Shown: one piece after another, positions 1 to 7,907 of the stretch
Position numbering within the stretch: the first letter of the stretch is position 1
Layout: each line of letters opens with the position of its first letter
Assembly: GCF_011378715.1 (NCBI RefSeq)
Contig: NZ_WTKU01000001.1
Coordinates: 62,001 to 126,000 of the forward strand
Source of the DNA: Psychromonas sp. SA13A
Lineage (GTDB): Bacteria > Pseudomonadota > Gammaproteobacteria > Enterobacterales > Psychromonadaceae
DNA: 64,000 bases
Direction: 5' to 3'
Translations under genes and position numbers: made by a program
Notes under the pieces: generated by a model
Seen by the model: the letters and a program-made list of their open reading frames with translations, nothing else
Database searches by the model: none
Told to the model about the DNA's origin: nothing

Positions 1-415
1 TAAATCAGCACAAAACAAAGCACACTCACTTACCTTTGTACTGGGTGATATTGACTACTTTAAACGTATCAATGACGATTACGGACATACTTTAGGTGAC
101 TGCGCACTAGTCGCCGTAGCCGCTAACCTCAAAAAACATACACGTGCTGCAAAAGATATAGTAGCGCGTTATGGAGGCGAAGAATTTGCCTTGGTATTTC
201 TGAATATGGAAACGGAACAGGTCCTTGAAAGACTTAATAATATTCAACAGGAATTTTCTACTATCCCCGTCTTTGAAAATCAGCACATAACCATGAGCTT
301 TGGCTTAGCTGACCTCAAGGAACATCCCAATGCTTCAGCTGAGGCCTTGATAGAAATAGCAGATAAGAGACTTTATAAAGCAAAAAATAGCGGTAGAAAT
401 AAGATTGTTAGTTAG
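1..415 (+). CDS. Diguanylate cyclase, C-terminal GGDEF domain (5' end outside window)
   Basis: The reading frame is open from base 2, so the gene starts before the window. The visible part is nearly a whole GGDEF domain, which makes cyclic di-GMP from two GTP. It shows the metal-binding stretch GDIDYFKRIND at the beginning and the signature YGGEEFA at 170-190, followed by the terminal DKRLYKAKNSGRN helix typical of the family. The allosteric inhibitory RxxD motif normally placed just before the signature is not intact: the four positions read AAKD, with an arginine one residue too early, so product inhibition may be weak. Any sensor domain lies upstream and cannot be seen. Catalytic residues look complete, so an active cyclase is likely. 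Confidence 0.93.
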   Translation, partial: KSAQNKAHSLTFVLGDIDYFKRINDDYGHTLGDCALVAVAANLKKHTRAAKDIVARYGGEEFALVFLNMETEQVLERLNNIQQEFSTIPVFENQHITMSFGLADLKEHPNASAEALIEIADKRLYKAKNSGRNKIVS

Positions 416-641
416 TATTTAAGGGCCCTAAAAAGGAATACAGCGTTCTGGAATCGCTACCTAAATTACTTGAATGACATCATAAAAAGCTACCTTTAAG
501 TAAGTGGAACTGCATTGCTAAAGGGTAGCGTGATGATAATTGTTAAAAGTAAGTATATGACAATGATCTTTTTGTCATTCAACTTATTGAATAAATTCAA
601 CTAAGTAGAGCCACAGCACTTACCTTTTCTTAAAAACTTAC

Positions 642-1745
642 TTATTTTTCAGAGCCTAATTGGAAACTTATGGCTTGGTTACGAAGCTCAGTATATTTAA
701 CGATTAGTTGTTCCTGATTTAATTTTTCGTCACCAAAGAAAAAGGCATTGTTATTAAGAAGCTGAATAAAGTAATCATGGATAAAACTTAAAATCAAATC
801 TGCTTTTTTAAGCGTATAAATATTACATGACTGACCATGTAAATCATCCAACAAGTCCAGTACGTTAGAGCGATAATTTTCAACTAAATACAACTCTCTT
901 AACGCTTCTTCGTTACTCAGTGCTTTTTCCCATTTCAAATTAATATTGTTTTGATGGCTAATAACACTAGTATCAGCTGCTGCATTTTTCAGGTTTTGAA
1001 GCTTATGCAGATAGGCCTGTAGCGCACATTGTTTTTCCAGACGATATAATCCAAATAACTCTTCCTTAGATAATTGAAGAGGATTTTTTAATAAGTAATC
1101 AAAAAAGAAGCGTGTTTCAAAGCGTTCGATACCGTGAAATAAAGGAGTATCTTGACCATTGCTATTAAAGTGCTTGAGTGGATTAAATTGATACATATAA
1201 CCAAAATCAAACAGCTTAATCCTATTATTATTGTCCAATAAAATATTACCAGGGGATAGATCCCACTCAAAAAATCCGTTGAGTTCTAAATTGCAAATAC
1301 ATGTAAAAATTTGTTCAAAAATTTTTTTATTAAAACGTTGAGGAGGTGCTCCTACAATCCATGGAGAAAGAATAATCCCTTCAGTATATGATGCAAATTT
1401 GGTCTCAATTATATGATTAAAATCAGCCGCTTTAGTTTGCTTTAAAACGCTAAAATCATGGCGGCGCTGCACCTCATTAAGAAAGGATGTTTGACCGTCG
1501 ACATTATTCACTAGGCTAGCAGACCTTTTTAGCTTAAGTGTCCAGTGCCTATCTGCAAACTGGAGATGATAGACAACGCCAGTCAGCCCAGAGTCGAAGG
1601 TTTCAACAACATAATGAGATTCACTGTTTGTCGACTTTAATTCTGCTAATGTAATTGGGAAGCCTTTAAGATCACCTACTTCAATATTTTTACCATTCTC
1701 ACAAAAGCTCAGTTGTGCCTGTTGTCGTACTTTTTCTAAACTCAT
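642..1745 (-). CDS. Protein-kinase-like fold protein, function unknown
   Basis: A 367-residue protein with the layout of a protein kinase or aminoglycoside-phosphotransferase-like domain. A likely ATP-binding lysine lies in WTLKLKR (about residues 68-74). The catalytic loop reads EWDLSPGNIL at 160-169, with Asp162 and Asn167 in the canonical spacing but Glu-Trp replacing His-Arg, and the metal-binding DFG follows at 180-182. The C-terminal half is helical with no recognised domain. The start has a good site (AAAGGAG, then ATG). No partner gene is adjacent; it is transcribed alone, away from the small gene at 2033. The substrate is unknown. The invariant Asp, Asn and DFG argue for a working phosphotransferase; the family call is by fold motifs only. 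Confidence 0.6.
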   Translation of the reverse strand: MSLEKVRQQAQLSFCENGKNIEVGDLKGFPITLAELKSTNSESHYVVETFDSGLTGVVYHLQFADRHWTLKLKRSASLVNNVDGQTSFLNEVQRRHDFSVLKQTKAADFNHIIETKFASYTEGIILSPWIVGAPPQRFNKKIFEQIFTCICNLELNGFFEWDLSPGNILLDNNNRIKLFDFGYMYQFNPLKHFNSNGQDTPLFHGIERFETRFFFDYLLKNPLQLSKEELFGLYRLEKQCALQAYLHKLQNLKNAAADTSVISHQNNINLKWEKALSNEEALRELYLVENYRSNVLDLLDDLHGQSCNIYTLKKADLILSFIHDYFIQLLNNNAFFFGDEKLNQEQLIVKYTELRNQAISFQLGSEK

Positions 1746-2032
1746 TTTTGCTCCTTTATTTTACTCCTGCATAAAACGACTCGCTGAGCTTATAATTTCA
1801 ATCACAATGAATAACATCCTGTTACCTTTACAGTAAGTGAGACTCGTTAATAAACAAAGTAAAACTTTAAGTTATTGCAGAGTGTTCGACTAAGTGAGGA
1901 TTTAAACAAAACAGTTAGATATTGCAAATAAACGGAATATGAAGTAGCGATAAGGGGCATTGTAAAAAGACAAGTTGAGGCTGTATTATATGCACAGCTA
2001 GTAGCTAGATTATTAATACAACTCGAGGTTTT

Positions 2033-2203
2033 ATGAAAATAATAAAAAAAGCATGGCAACACTATTGTGACTGGTTAGATGAAATGGGGTTAACCCCAGA
2101 AAACAAACGTTGCTGTGTACCACTTGATGAACGCGCACAAAAAGCGCTTCGCGCCGAGCAGCAACCCGACAATGCAACAGATAATAAAAAAGCGAATAAG
2201 TAA
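2033..2203 (+). CDS. Small conserved protein, DUF5363-like
   Basis: A 56-residue protein starting at ATG 2033 after GAGG. The N-terminal part (KKAWQHYCDWLDEMGLTPEN, then KRCCVP) resembles the short gammaproteobacterial family I remember as DUF5363: an amphipathic aromatic helix, then the MGLTPE and CCVP motifs. The C-terminus is a charged, low-complexity tail rich in Lys, Asn and Ala. No function is known. The motif similarity is from memory, so the family name is tentative, but the codon structure and ribosome binding site support a real gene. Confidence 0.6.
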   Translation: MKIIKKAWQHYCDWLDEMGLTPENKRCCVPLDERAQKALRAEQQPDNATDNKKANK

Positions 2204-2480
2204 CAATCCTCGTTAAAGCATTCAGTGCCAAAATATGGATCATGACTAAGATAATCATTACATTAAAATAACGTAACTAGATCAAAACAAAGTAACTAAA
2301 TTAAAAAAAAGTAACTATATTAAAATAACTATTGAGGTTCTGTTAATAGTTAATCTCAAGATATGAAGTGTTTTCTAATGATGATCAAGAAGCCTCTTTT
2401 TAAAGAGTAGATTACCTTTGTAAATACACTTATTAAGATGAATTAGTACCACAATAATAATGATATTTAAGGATATAAAA

Positions 2481-2738
2481 ATGGGATACAGCGACTTCGC
2501 AAATATTTTTTCAGAAAAGACAACCTATAAACCAGTTGAAACATTCGGCGCGGAACATCGCATCAATTTAGCTGAGCTTAAAGCGACTACAACAGCTGTA
2601 TTTAAAGAAAGTGGAAAGATACCCGCCATCAAACATGTCAATGCTTTCTTCGGTTTGGGTCGTCCACTTCCATTGTTATCAACAAAAAATTACGTTGAGC
2701 AAATCGAGTTATCTATTAATAATGAGCAAGCAGAGTAA
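2481..2738 (+). CDS. Hypothetical protein, 85 residues
   Basis: I do not recognise this protein. The ATG at 2481 is preferred over an in-frame ATG at 2460 because AAGGA sits eight bases before it. The product is soluble, mixed alpha/beta in appearance, with no signal peptide, no membrane segment and no cysteine or obvious catalytic motif. It contains a Gly/Pro-rich stretch (FFGLGRPLPLLS) in its second half. It stands alone between the small gene at 2033 and a long intergenic region, and carries no visible terminator. It could be a lineage-specific protein. Confidence 0.5.
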   Translation: MGYSDFANIFSEKTTYKPVETFGAEHRINLAELKATTTAVFKESGKIPAIKHVNAFFGLGRPLPLLSTKNYVEQIELSINNEQAE

Positions 2739-3395
2739 GGTTTATATGTAATTTACGCCTCATCAAGGCAAGTTCTTTAACCTTAACTTCTAACCTTTAA
2801 CCTTTAACTTCTAAAAGTTGTATGTTTATCCCCAAGCTCCTAAATCGGTTGGTGTGTGGTCAACTGATTTTGGCCAAATTCACGCATTCAAGTAAATGTC
2901 TTCGCTCAAAGACTTATTCTATAAACATTAAAATAAATAGTTTGATGCAATTAAAACGAAGACAATCTTTATCGGCTAGTTGAATAACTCACATCCCCTC
3001 TTACTATAAATCTAGAAACCTTAATTTAATCGTCTAAATTACTAAACTAGTATAAGGCTGACATTGAATTATAGTATCGAAATTCTAAGTCGTTTACGCG
3101 CATAAGGGAACCTACAAATCATTACATAGTGACCAAATTAATTTACTAATGTGAGGCTTTCTTTTGGATAAAATGACCATGTGTATTTTCACAAACTGAG
3201 GTATGTTTAGACACCTATAGACCCTGTTATCTCTTAATGCGAGTGATTAGGTCACTATGTAAATTCTATTAACTTAAACAAGGGTAAGACGCACCAATTA
3301 TTTGAGTTCTAATTATATGCGCTTGTATTTGTACAAAGAGTTTATTTATGCAAGTATACAGAGGTAACGAACGTTAAATCTATTAAGGGCAATCT
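2739..3395. other. Long intergenic region holding one inverted-repeat element
   Basis: No credible gene in 657 bases. It holds an inverted-repeat element at 3122-3262 (listed separately) and AT-rich sequence that must include the hpf promoter. Short runs of a CTTTAAC-like motif occur at 2776-2812. Nothing else recognised. Confidence 0.6.
3122..3262. repeat. 141-bp element with perfect 13-bp terminal inverted repeats
   Basis: The left end reads TTACATAGTGACC (3122-3134) and the right end is its exact reverse complement, GGTCACTATGTAA (3250-3262). The 115 bases between carry no open frame. The layout is that of a small non-autonomous transposable element (MITE). No clear target duplication is visible in the flanks, so age or mechanism cannot be judged. 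Confidence 0.5.
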
Positions 3396-3755
3396 ATGAA
3401 AATAAATATTTCCGGTCACCATGTTGATGTTACTGATAGCATCAAAGAGCACTTAGAAGAAAAATTCGCTAAAATATCTACGCATTTCCCCACACTTATC
3501 TCGCTAGATGTGATCATTTCCAAAGAGCATGATGAGTTTAATGTTGAGATTAGCACCAATTATGAAGGCACCAGCATTGCTGTTAAAGGCAACAATGCAG
3601 TTATGTACCCAGCTATTTCAAATGCAGCTAAAAAATTAGATACCGTGTTAAAACACCGTAAAGGTCAATTAAAAGCAGATTTACATGAAAAGCCTGAGCT
3701 GATTGAACCTGAAAGTGATGATGAAATTGAAGAAGAAGAAACTAACTTAAATTAG
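3396..3755 (+). CDS. hpf: Ribosome hibernation promoting factor / ribosome-associated inhibitor
   Basis: A 119-residue short-type HPF/RaiA protein. It binds the small ribosomal subunit in stationary phase or cold and silences idle ribosomes. The single S30AE domain runs from residue 1 (MKINISGHHVDVTDSIKEHL) to about 95, followed by an acidic tail of Glu and Asp (about residues 99-116). Acidic tails of this sort are more typical of YfiA/RaiA than of E. coli HPF, so assignment between the two paralogues is open. A Shine-Dalgarno AAGGG precedes the ATG. The gene is monocistronic, with a strong terminator immediately after it. It is not in the rpoN operon where E. coli hpf lies. Confidence 0.9.
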   Translation: MKINISGHHVDVTDSIKEHLEEKFAKISTHFPTLISLDVIISKEHDEFNVEISTNYEGTSIAVKGNNAVMYPAISNAAKKLDTVLKHRKGQLKADLHEKPELIEPESDDEIEEEETNLN

Positions 3756-3780
3756 TCTACTCGATTAAGCCAATCATATT

Positions 3781-3810
3781 AAAACGCAGCCTCGCTGCGT
3801 TTTTTGTTTT
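3781..3810 (+). terminator. Rho-independent terminator of hpf
   Basis: Stem AACGCAGC / GCTGCGTT with a CTC loop, followed by a run of T. It lies 26 bases after the hpf stop. Confidence 0.9.
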
Positions 3811-3880
3811 AGTACGATAAAAACCTCGCAGAAACCTTCCATTTGCACTTTTAAAATAACGCCCCTGTTTTCTAAAAAAT

Positions 3881-3896
3881 GATAATCGTGATTATC
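3881..3896. promoter_or_regulatory. Palindrome resembling a Fur box
   Basis: GATAATCGTGATTATC is a perfect 7+2+7 palindrome of the kind found in Fur operators; the 19 bases ending at 3896 match the classical Fur consensus at 13 positions by eye. No annotated gene follows closely on either strand, so its target is unclear. Confidence 0.35.
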
Positions 3897-4003
3897 CGCT
3901 AACTAGATAACCAAACTTAGTTGACCATTTCACTTTGTGTTACGAAGAAAAATTGACCAAATATTATAGTTTTCCAAATCGTTTGGTACAGTTTCGTACA
4001 CAA

Positions 4004-4042
4004 TTTTCTAGGGCGCTTTGGGGCACAAAGCGCCCTAGAAAA
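4004..4042. repeat. Perfect 17-bp stem hairpin, 5-base loop
   Basis: The arm TTTTCTAGGGCGCTTTG (4004-4020) is repeated as an exact reverse complement at 4026-4042 around the loop GGGCA. On both strands the stem ends in A rather than T, so it is not a textbook terminator. It is G+C-richer than its surroundings and sits at the left edge of the accessory block. Confidence 0.6.
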
Positions 4043-4057
4043 ATTACCGATAGATAC

Positions 4058-4082
4058 AAAAAAGGCAACCATGTAGGTCGCC
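4058..4082 (-). terminator. Probable terminator for the dehalogenase transcript
   Basis: Read on the minus strand, GGCGACC / GGTTGCC (one mismatch) around a 5-base loop is followed by six T. It lies about 160 bases after the stop of the dehalogenase gene at 4239. Confidence 0.5.
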
Positions 4083-4238
4083 TCCAAGGGCTCTTTAGAG
4101 ATTTGAAGTTGGGGTTATGCTAAATACAGAAATGCACCTAACAAGCATTCCTATGCATATCTCGTTAATAAGAGTTTAAGTACAGCGCTATTAAAAATGT
4201 TTTACTCTGCATCGCTTACTTATTCAAATGCCCCATCA

Positions 4239-5069
4239 TTATTTATTAATACGACGATACCAATCATAGATAGCCCTGCCAATTGCATAAGGATTGTCTT
4301 CTTGCACATAGTGAATACCCTCACCAATATAAGATATCTGTATATTTTTAGCGCGAGTTTCCCAATAATCAGCGGCTTCTGGTGGGTTTTGAGAGCCCGG
4401 TGTTGCGTACAAATATAACCATGGAATGTCAGTATTTTCAAGCCAAGTATTGTAGTCGCTGATCACTTTGGTAGTGACTGCGGGCTCACCTCCAATCGGT
4501 ATTTCCAAAGGCCATTGGTAAACCTGTATACGGGATTTTTCAGTCGGAAATGGCTTTAGATACTCTTCGTGTGTAGCTTTGTCTAACGGACGAACAATAG
4601 CACCCGGTAGCGCAACTTCGAGAAACCAGTTATCTTCGATAATCAGTTTATGTCCTTTAATAGGATCACGAACCATTTTAGAAAATTCAGCTTTTTTATG
4701 AGGATAATCTTCGTAGCTCTTTGCCGGAAGAAGAGGTGCCATAAGCGCTTCCATCGTCACAATCGCTTTAATCCTTGATTCATTCAAACGAGCATAATGT
4801 AAACCAAGTCCAGAGCCCCAATCGTGGACAACTAAGGTAATGTTTTGAAGGTCCATTTTTTTCATAAATGCATCAAAATATAGATAATGATCTTCAAATG
4901 TATAATTTAACTCTGGCTGATCAGATTTACCAAAGCCGATATTATCAGGTGCAATTAAACGACCTTGCGATTCTAAGTGTGGCATGATGTTACGCCATAA
5001 ATAAGATGATGTTGGTTCACCGTGTAAGAATAAAATAGGATCGCCTTCGCCAACGTCTATGTAAGCCAT
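4239..5069 (-). CDS. Haloalkane dehalogenase-like alpha/beta hydrolase, N-terminus interrupted by an in-frame stop
   Basis: Haloalkane dehalogenases hydrolyse carbon-halogen bonds to give alcohol and halide. Numbering from ATG 5069, the nucleophile is Asp83 in VVHDWGSGLG, the acid Glu107 in TMEAL and the base His253 in GIHYVQED; Trp84 is the first halide-binding residue. The second halide residue, Asn in DhaA/LinB-type enzymes, is Glu18 (LHGEPTSSYLW), as in DhlA. The open frame is about 25 residues short of the family. Upstream, in the same frame, lies a start at 5147 with a good GGAG site, MNLQLTTEIPSTTK, a TAA at 5103-5105, then more family-like sequence leading into MAYIDVGEG. Translation may restart at 5069 (AGGA six bases before it), giving a trimmed enzyme, or the gene may be decaying. 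It follows the AhpD-like gene in the same direction. Confidence 0.8.
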   Translation of the reverse strand: MAYIDVGEGDPILFLHGEPTSSYLWRNIMPHLESQGRLIAPDNIGFGKSDQPELNYTFEDHYLYFDAFMKKMDLQNITLVVHDWGSGLGLHYARLNESRIKAIVTMEALMAPLLPAKSYEDYPHKKAEFSKMVRDPIKGHKLIIEDNWFLEVALPGAIVRPLDKATHEEYLKPFPTEKSRIQVYQWPLEIPIGGEPAVTTKVISDYNTWLENTDIPWLYLYATPGSQNPPEAADYWETRAKNIQISYIGEGIHYVQEDNPYAIGRAIYDWYRRINK

Positions 5070-5254
5070 CTTAGATCCTAAAATATCGATAAATTGATGG
5101 GTTTACTTAGTCGTTGATGGAATTTCAGTTGTTAATTGTAAGTTCATATTATCTCCAAAACCTACCACAAACGATAGGCTAATTTATTAGGGATCAGGTT
5201 TAGGTTAATCACTATCAGTCATGATGACGCATGAGTATGTTCATATTGTCAGGT

Positions 5255-5809
5255 TTATACTTTCTTCTGCCATGCAAATTTTTGAAATGGTTTATCCACT
5301 GGCGTATTAGCAATATGGTTTACATAGTTACTGATAGTCTTTTGAGAAAGTCCCAAAATAATATCTAGCACTTGTTGTTGCTCGTAGCCTGCATCATAAA
5401 AAGCACTCAGCTCCTCTGTTGATACTTGTCCACGTTTGCGAACAATACTCAATGTCAAATCTAACAACGCTTGTAATTTAGGTGTTGGCATTGGTAGTTG
5501 ATCTCGCAATGCCTTTGTCAATGCAGGGTCTACTTTCATCATGTTTGCAATAGCAGTATGAGCAGGTACACAGTAAGTACAGCCATGTTCGATATTAATT
5601 CCTTGCCATACGACGGTTAATTCTTCTGCATTAAATGAAGACTGAATGAAAAGGTTATTAAGTTCATTATAGGCAATAAGCAGTTCTGGAGATTCTGCAA
5701 TAATGCCATGCAGGTTAGCAATCATGCGGTTCTTTTTAAGAGAAGTCGCTAATAACGGTTTACTTTTTTCTGGTGCAGTTTCTAGGGTATGAATAGTAAA
5801 TGTGTTCAT
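5255..5809 (-). CDS. Carboxymuconolactone decarboxylase / AhpD-family protein
   Basis: A 184-residue protein of the CMD/AhpD superfamily. The catalytic CxxC-xxxH motif is present in EHGCTYCVPAHT: Cys77, Cys80 and His84. Members are thiol peroxidase-like reductases or decarboxylases; with both cysteines present a redox role is more likely than decarboxylation. Residues 90-180 form the helical bundle of the family. It is the first gene of a minus-strand pair with the dehalogenase at 4239, 107 bases apart, and is divergent from the LysR regulator at 6045, which probably controls it. A GGAG site lies nine bases before the ATG. The physiological substrate is unknown. Confidence 0.8.
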   Translation of the reverse strand: MNTFTIHTLETAPEKSKPLLATSLKKNRMIANLHGIIAESPELLIAYNELNNLFIQSSFNAEELTVVWQGINIEHGCTYCVPAHTAIANMMKVDPALTKALRDQLPMPTPKLQALLDLTLSIVRKRGQVSTEELSAFYDAGYEQQQVLDIILGLSQKTISNYVNHIANTPVDKPFQKFAWQKKV

Positions 5810-5825
5810 GGTATTAACTCCAATA

Positions 5826-5840
5826 TTGATAAGGTATCAA
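5826..5840. promoter_or_regulatory. Palindrome in the AhpD/LysR intergenic region
   Basis: TTGATAAGGTATCAA is a perfect 6+3+6 palindrome 17 bases upstream of the AhpD-like start, in the region shared with the divergent LysR gene. It could be an operator; LysR proteins usually bind T-N11-A palindromes and this one is close to that design. Confidence 0.35.
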
Positions 5841-6044
5841 CTCAGTCATTCACTGTATTGATTAATTGGTTGTTATTATTCCTTAAAAAACACATCAGAT
5901 AATCAGAGGTTTTTCCCATTGATTAGGGGGTTATTTGCTACAATAGAAGTCTAAGTGTAATAAAAAGTGCTAACTGGCTACTTTGAGTGGGATATTGCAA
6001 ACAATAAGCCGATATGTAGTTTTGTGCTGACGAGGACTTTTATC

Positions 6045-6998
6045 ATGGATATAGCAACAAGATTAGATCTGTTTTTCGATGTCGTTAAGCAAGGTTCTTA
6101 TACCAAAGCGGCTAATCTTCGAAATATAGATAGATCATCATTATCTAAACAAATAAAAATGTTAGAAGATGAACTAGGAACTCGTTTACTTAATCGTTCA
6201 ACACGTTCTTTATCATTAACAGAAGCAGGAAAAGAAGTACTTAAACAAGCAGAATTAGTGAGGCAAACCATTGCAGATACTCACCGGATTGTTGAATCTT
6301 TCCACAGTCAGCCTAAGGGCCTGCTTCGAATCACCAGCCCGACTTTATTTGGCAAACAATACGTACAAAAAGCTATCATAAAATTTATGAAAGCTTATCC
6401 AGATGTCCATATTCAACTCATTTTAGATAATAAAAAACGCAGTATAATCGAAGATAAATATGATATTGCCTTTCGTATTGGACAGGCACAGGATTCCAAC
6501 TTAATCGCACGAAAGCTAGCAGTGAATAAACCGATTTTATTAGCTTCAAAAGGTTTTCTAAAAGAATATGGGACACCACAAACACCACAAGAATTGTTCG
6601 CACTACCGGCCGTTGTATATGCAAATGACGGTTTAGTTGTGAATCGAATTACCATTGGTGCTGACTCGAAATTAACGCCTGGCGTAATATGGGAGCTTCA
6701 AGGGAAATATCGAGTTAATGAGCCGGAACTTATTCTTGATGCCATTAAATCGGGTATTGGCTATGGAATGCTGGGCGCTTATATGCTCGATAAAAATATC
6801 AAAGAATATGGACTGGTGCCACTGCTGACCAATTACACCTTGCCTGAAACATTAGGCGATATTCATGCACTATACCCGCATCGTAACCCAACCCCATTAG
6901 TGAATAAATTCATAGATACGATAAAAGAGGTGATTGGTGAGACGCCAATTTGGGAAAGTTATATTGACAATTTTTCTGATTATTACAAAAAGAACTAA
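6045..6998 (+). CDS. LysR-family transcriptional regulator
   Basis: A 317-residue LysR regulator. The N-terminal winged helix-turn-helix (about residues 4-62) reads LFFDVVKQGSYTKAANLRNI followed by RSSLSKQIKMLEDELG. The rest is the two-lobed effector-binding domain beginning near LLRITSPTLFGKQYV. The frame is open back to a GTG at 5967, but the ATG at 6045 has GAGG upstream and matches the usual start of the HTH. It is divergent from the AhpD-like/dehalogenase pair, the normal arrangement for a LysR protein and its target. The ligand is unknown; a halogenated or oxidised compound is only a guess from context. Confidence 0.9.
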   Translation: MDIATRLDLFFDVVKQGSYTKAANLRNIDRSSLSKQIKMLEDELGTRLLNRSTRSLSLTEAGKEVLKQAELVRQTIADTHRIVESFHSQPKGLLRITSPTLFGKQYVQKAIIKFMKAYPDVHIQLILDNKKRSIIEDKYDIAFRIGQAQDSNLIARKLAVNKPILLASKGFLKEYGTPQTPQELFALPAVVYANDGLVVNRITIGADSKLTPGVIWELQGKYRVNEPELILDAIKSGIGYGMLGAYMLDKNIKEYGLVPLLTNYTLPETLGDIHALYPHRNPTPLVNKFIDTIKEVIGETPIWESYIDNFSDYYKKN

Positions 6999-7098
6999 AT
7001 TAGGCTGGACTTGTTATTTGATGTCCATTAATCACTTTACACATACTAAGTTTTTGTGGCTGAGTAATATTAGCCACAAGTTTGTAGGTTTCTAAATT

Positions 7099-7123
7099 GC
7101 TTTGGGGGCGGAAGCATTTTGCT
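7099..7123. repeat. Imperfect direct repeat, left copy
   Basis: This stretch shares the pattern GCT-NN-GGGGGCG-N-AAGC followed by ATTTTGCT with 14058-14083 (one indel and about three mismatches). It contains a hairpin, CGGAAGCA / TGCTTCCG, and lies just beyond the end of the recombinase gene. It could be an attachment-site remnant or a terminator. Confidence 0.3.
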
Positions 7124-7146
7124 TCCGGATAGCATTATATTGATGA

Positions 7147-7743
7147 TCATGTATCTGTTGACTCTGAAATTGTTAATGCATCTTCAATCTCTACACCTAA
7201 ATACTCAATAGTACTTTCTAATTTTGAGTGGCCTAAAAGTAGCTGTATTGCTCGAAGATTTTTTGTTTTAGTATAGATTAAAGATGCTTTAGTTCTTCTA
7301 AGTGAATGGGTATTGTATTGAGTAATATCTAAGCCAAGTTTATCAACCCATTGTTTAACTATATTTGAATAGTAATGGTAACTAATATGGTAATTTTCCT
7401 TTCTGGGACTAGGAAATAAATAGTCGACAGGTTTTAAATCTTTACTATGGATCCAAATATTTAAACATTGCTGTGTTTTGGAGGTGATTTCAAATTGGAC
7501 TTCTCGGTGTGTTTTCTTTTGTTCTATTATCGCCCTAGATTGAATTAGTGAGCCTGTGCAAATATCACGTACCTTGAGCTTAATTAAGTCACTTGACCGA
7601 AGCTTGCTATCAATTGCCAAATTAAATAAAACTAACTGTTCAAGCTTATTTTCTAATTCTAACCGTATACGAATTCGCCAAATTTCCTCTAATTTAAATG
7701 CTTTTTTCTGACCGACTCGCTTTCCTTTATTCCATGCTTTCAT
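7147..7743 (-). CDS. Short tyrosine recombinase / integrase
   Basis: A 198-residue tyrosine recombinase made of little more than the catalytic domain. The residues needed for strand exchange are all present: Arg49 (SKLRSSDL), Lys76 or Lys77, His146 and Arg149 (HSLRR), His172 (LLGHSKLEST) and the nucleophile Tyr181 (IEYLG). Full-length integrases carry an extra N-terminal arm and core-binding domain of about 150 residues, missing here; this short type (beginning MKAWNKGK) recurs as a stand-alone gene in many proteobacteria. It sits between the two halves of the dehalogenase block. From memory, putative integrase genes lie beside dhaA in Pseudomonas pavonaceae 170 and Mycobacterium GP1, so the association has precedent. 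Its target site is unknown. Confidence 0.85.
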   Translation of the reverse strand: MKAWNKGKRVGQKKAFKLEEIWRIRIRLELENKLEQLVLFNLAIDSKLRSSDLIKLKVRDICTGSLIQSRAIIEQKKTHREVQFEITSKTQQCLNIWIHSKDLKPVDYLFPSPRKENYHISYHYYSNIVKQWVDKLGLDITQYNTHSLRRTKASLIYTKTKNLRAIQLLLGHSKLESTIEYLGVEIEDALTISESTDT

Positions 7744-7907
7744 AATCTACTCCTATTGAATGGTGTAGTAGGAGCGTTATGTAATTCTGTTTCGAAAGCA
7801 AAGTATGGGGCACATAGCGACTTAAAAATTCATCTCTAAATGAGTAGTTAAACCTATGAACTACCATAAATAGCGCTCTTTTTAATTGCGTAGAATATCG
7901 GTTTTTT

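Noticed and set aside
1847-2258. Minus-strand frames of 71 and 75 codons
   Set aside because: They lie antisense to the better supported small gene at 2033 and have no ribosome sites.
3935-4123. 62-codon plus-strand frame across the 17-bp hairpin
   Set aside because: It spans the perfect inverted repeat and a minus-strand terminator, has no ribosome site and no protein-like composition.
7099-7123. Integron attC site next to the recombinase
   Set aside because: The hairpin is only 8 bp and lacks the paired core sites of attC; the recombinase lacks the extra helix of IntI.
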